This document shows positions 62,232 through 64,000 of a stretch of DNA of 64,000 nt, piece by piece (the stretch's first letter is position 1; each line of letters begins with the position of its first letter). Below the pieces are notes generated by a model, which saw nothing but the letters and a program-made list of their open reading frames with translations, made no database searches and was not told the origin of the DNA. The position numbers were made by a program, and so were the translations under genes. The DNA is taken from assembly GCA_900316015.1 (NCBI GenBank), contig ONBG01000008.1, positions 1 to 64,000 on the forward strand, written 5' to 3'. The DNA is from an uncultured Prevotella sp. (lineage in GTDB: Bacteria > Bacteroidota > Bacteroidia > Bacteroidales > Bacteroidaceae).

Positions 62232-63017
62232 TCATGAAGGGGAATTTATTTGCGCTCTTTTCTTCTCTGTCATCCTTACGATAACGATACTGCTCTCATA
62301 AAGCAACCAGATGGGAAGGGAAACAATGGCAAGGGTGAAAGCATCGGAAGTGGGGGTGATGGCGGCGGCAATGATGAGAACGGCGACAAAAGCATGCCGA
62401 CGGTATTGCTGCATCCACGATGCCTTTAGGAGACCGAACAGAGCCAGTAACCAACTGATAATGGGAATCTCAAAGACAATCCCAAAGACCAGGCTCATAA
62501 ATAGAAGGGTGTCCATATAAGATGCTAAGGTGAGCATGTTTGCTACGTCACTGCTTACTTGATAGGTTCCCAAGAACCTTACTGTCAAAGGAAATATCAG
62601 GAAATAGTTGATCAGTACTCCGACGAGAAACATGATATAGGCAGAACATACGATGCGTGTGGCATAGTGCTTTTCATTTTGGTAAAGGGCAGGGGCAATA
62701 AACTTATACAAGACGTATAAGATATAAGGGGATGCCACTAAAATGCCAAAGCATAGGGCCGTCTTCATGTGAATCATGAACTGTTCGGTCAGCCCAATGT
62801 TCATTAAATGGACATCGAAGGGCTTGACTCCTAATAGGCGATAGGTGATGAATTGGCTGTTCTTGGGGGCGAGGACAATCTTGAAGAGGGTCTCCTTGAA
62901 GAAAAAGGCCAACAAACCACACGCGACGGTGACCACTAAGATTTTGATGATGCTGTCGCGCAAGATGTCAAGATGGTCCCAAAAGGATAATTCTGGGTCC
63001 TGTGGATCTTCTCCCAT
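62232..63017 (-). CDS. tatC: Sec-independent translocase TatC
   Basis: A 261-residue protein with six membrane segments. The N-terminal ELSFWDHLDILRDSIIK is the signal-binding face of TatC, whose Glu/His/Leu set in FxxHLxELR-type form is kept as WDHLDILRDS. Later come FMIHMKTALCFGILVASPYI and RRHAFVAVLIIAAAITPTSD. With TatA it exports folded proteins carrying twin-arginine signals. Starts 3 bp after tatA. Confidence 0.95.
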   Translation of the reverse strand: MGEDPQDPELSFWDHLDILRDSIIKILVVTVACGLLAFFFKETLFKIVLAPKNSQFITYRLLGVKPFDVHLMNIGLTEQFMIHMKTALCFGILVASPYILYVLYKFIAPALYQNEKHYATRIVCSAYIMFLVGVLINYFLIFPLTVRFLGTYQVSSDVANMLTLASYMDTLLFMSLVFGIVFEIPIISWLLALFGLLKASWMQQYRRHAFVAVLIIAAAITPTSDAFTLAIVSLPIWLLYESSIVIVRMTEKKRAQINSPS

Positions 63018-63020
63018 CTG

Positions 63021-63212
63021 CTAAAATTTCTTGGTGTCTTCTTTGTGGGGTTCTTTGGGATCGGAGTTTAGGTCATTGTCAATGCCGTTCATCCCATCCT
63101 TGAAACTTTTTACGCCCTTGCCTAAACCTTTCATCAGCTCAGGGATCTTTTTGCCTCCGAACAGTAAAAGGATAACCAATGCAACGATGATGATGTCTTG
63201 TGTTCCTAACAT
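63021..63212 (-). CDS. tatA: Sec-independent translocase TatA
   Basis: A 63-residue protein. One membrane helix (DIIIVALVILLLFGGKKIPE, with the FGxxKxPE hinge) and an amphipathic helix (LMKGLGKGVKSFKDGM), then an acidic tail. Forms the Tat pore with TatC. No tatB gene is present. First gene of a two-gene operon with a strong promoter at 63242. Confidence 0.95.
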   Translation of the reverse strand: MLGTQDIIIVALVILLLFGGKKIPELMKGLGKGVKSFKDGMNGIDNDLNSDPKEPHKEDTKKF

Positions 63213-63241
63213 ATTTGCTTGTTTTTATGGTTCGCTTTGTG

Positions 63242-63272
63242 CAAAGATACATCAAACCGAGAAGAATACAAA
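63242..63272 (-). promoter_or_regulatory. Promoter of tatAC
   Basis: Minus strand TTTG (63269-63272), 19 bp, TATCTTTG (63242-63249), 29 bp before the tatA ATG. Canonical. Confidence 0.8.
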
Positions 63273-63429
63273 ATAAATGTCGAAGTTTTTGGGTAGGAAG
63301 CGACGTATCACGAAGATCATGTTCTGTATATCGTTAAAAAAGGATTAATTGCAGGCTTCATAAGTCTTGCTCGAAAATTATTTGTACCTTTGTATCATCA
63401 ATCGGAGTTCTTATAAGATGTGTGAAGGT

Positions 63430-64000
63430 ATGAAAGGATTATGGAAAGCTTTGCTTGTCGTCTGCATCCTCTTCCCTTTAAAAGGAAGATGTGCACAGAA
63501 TCTGGATGACTTATACCGGGAGTTGCACCAGTCTATGCGAAATTTCCCACAGTTAGTGGAGAAAAAAGAATCGAAATTGGCTGCCCTGCGTTTCCGGTAT
63601 CAGCATAGTCCTACCCGTATGGACCGTGTCCATACTGCCTTTGCGCTCTATGCGGCTTATGACTATTATCAGAACGATTCTGCCATGTATTATTTAGAGC
63701 AATGCGTGACCTATTCTGAGGAACTGAAACGGTGGGATTGGATGAATGCCTGCCTCATTGAACTTGCTTATCGCGCAGCCTCGAACGGCTATACGCCAGA
63801 GGCGAGTCACGCGCTCAGTCGGATAGCAAAGGACCAATTGAGGACAAAGAAAGAATGGTATTCCTATTACCGTTCTTATTATAATTTATACTCTCTGCTC
63901 AGCGTCCATTCAAATCTTCCTGAATATCGGCGTGCCTATCGTGAAAAGACCCGCCAATATTGTGATTCCATGCAGATCTATGGAGATGACAATATCCTTT
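63430..64000 (+). CDS. DUF6377-like helical-repeat signalling protein, N-terminal part (runs off the window)
   Basis: The first 190 residues of a larger exported or membrane protein; no stop occurs before the window ends. A signal peptide (MKGLWKALLVVCILFPLKGR to CAQ) precedes helical, TPR-like sequence: LDDLYRELHQSMRNFPQLVE, TAFALYAAYDYYQNDSAMYY, MNACLIELAYRAASNGYTPE. The opening resembles the DUF6377 group of Bacteroidales, in which a periplasmic helical repeat domain is followed by a membrane segment and a cytoplasmic DNA-binding domain; the C-terminal part is not visible here. Start 63430 gives the better signal peptide than the in-frame ATG at 63418. TACCTTTG at 63385-63392 is a possible -7 box. 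Confidence 0.6.
   Translation, partial: MKGLWKALLVVCILFPLKGRCAQNLDDLYRELHQSMRNFPQLVEKKESKLAALRFRYQHSPTRMDRVHTAFALYAAYDYYQNDSAMYYLEQCVTYSEELKRWDWMNACLIELAYRAASNGYTPEASHALSRIAKDQLRTKKEWYSYYRSYYNLYSLLSVHSNLPEYRRAYREKTRQYCDSMQIYGDDNIL

Overview
The window looks like chromosome of a Bacteroidales bacterium, most likely Prevotella or a close relative. The evidence is the Bacteroidetes promoter grammar (TTTG, 19-20 bp, TAnnTTTG) before many genes, GldH, a GLPGLI protein, a BspA-type leucine-rich-repeat lipoprotein with a BACON-like region, TonB-dependent receptors, and the mreBCD-PBP2-rodA and holB-ricT-gldH blocks. No tRNA, rRNA, CRISPR array or intact insertion sequence was found.

Layout. 0-2.6 kb: an AT-rich remnant of a peptide-export locus (GLPGLI protein, beta-propeller protein, decayed C39 peptidase). 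2.6-9.5 kb: an MFS transporter, then a reverse-strand cluster of exported flavin enzymes with a membrane FMN/iron-sulfur electron carrier and a regulator, followed by fragments of second copies of the same kinds of gene. 9.5-12.1 kb: a lipoprotein, azlCD and two kinds of intergenic repeat. 12.1-24.5 kb: an LRR lipoprotein, then a sigma-54 two-component system divergent from a TolC/HlyD/ABC exporter operon, with a recognisable sigma-54 promoter and paired upstream sites between them. 24.5-33.8 kb: a probable phosphate-stress region. A PafA-type phosphatase, a PlcP/LpxH-type phosphoesterase and a GT28-like glycosyltransferase form one operon, divergent from a TonB receptor and a beta-helix lipoprotein; a secreted phosphoesterase follows. 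Two Pho-box-like arrays with 11-bp period accompany them. 34-51.7 kb: a lipoprotein, GH27, GH89 and GH125 glycosidases, YfcE, a putative metal receptor operon, an MGMT-type protein, agmatine-to-putrescine genes, AldA, O-acetylhomoserine sulfhydrylase, PrsW and an exonuclease-type hydrolase. 51.8-63.2 kb: core genes (stand-alone IMP cyclohydrolase, rod-shape operon, gldH-ricT-holB-metF, tatCA). The window ends inside a signalling protein with helical repeats.

The most interesting proposal is the 24.6-33.8 kb region: phosphatases, a phospholipase-C-like PlcP homologue next to a lipid-type glycosyltransferase, and a receptor pair, under shared 7+4 bp direct-repeat boxes. Together they suggest a phosphate-scavenging and lipid-remodelling regulon. 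All functions are inferred by reading sequence; no database search was run.
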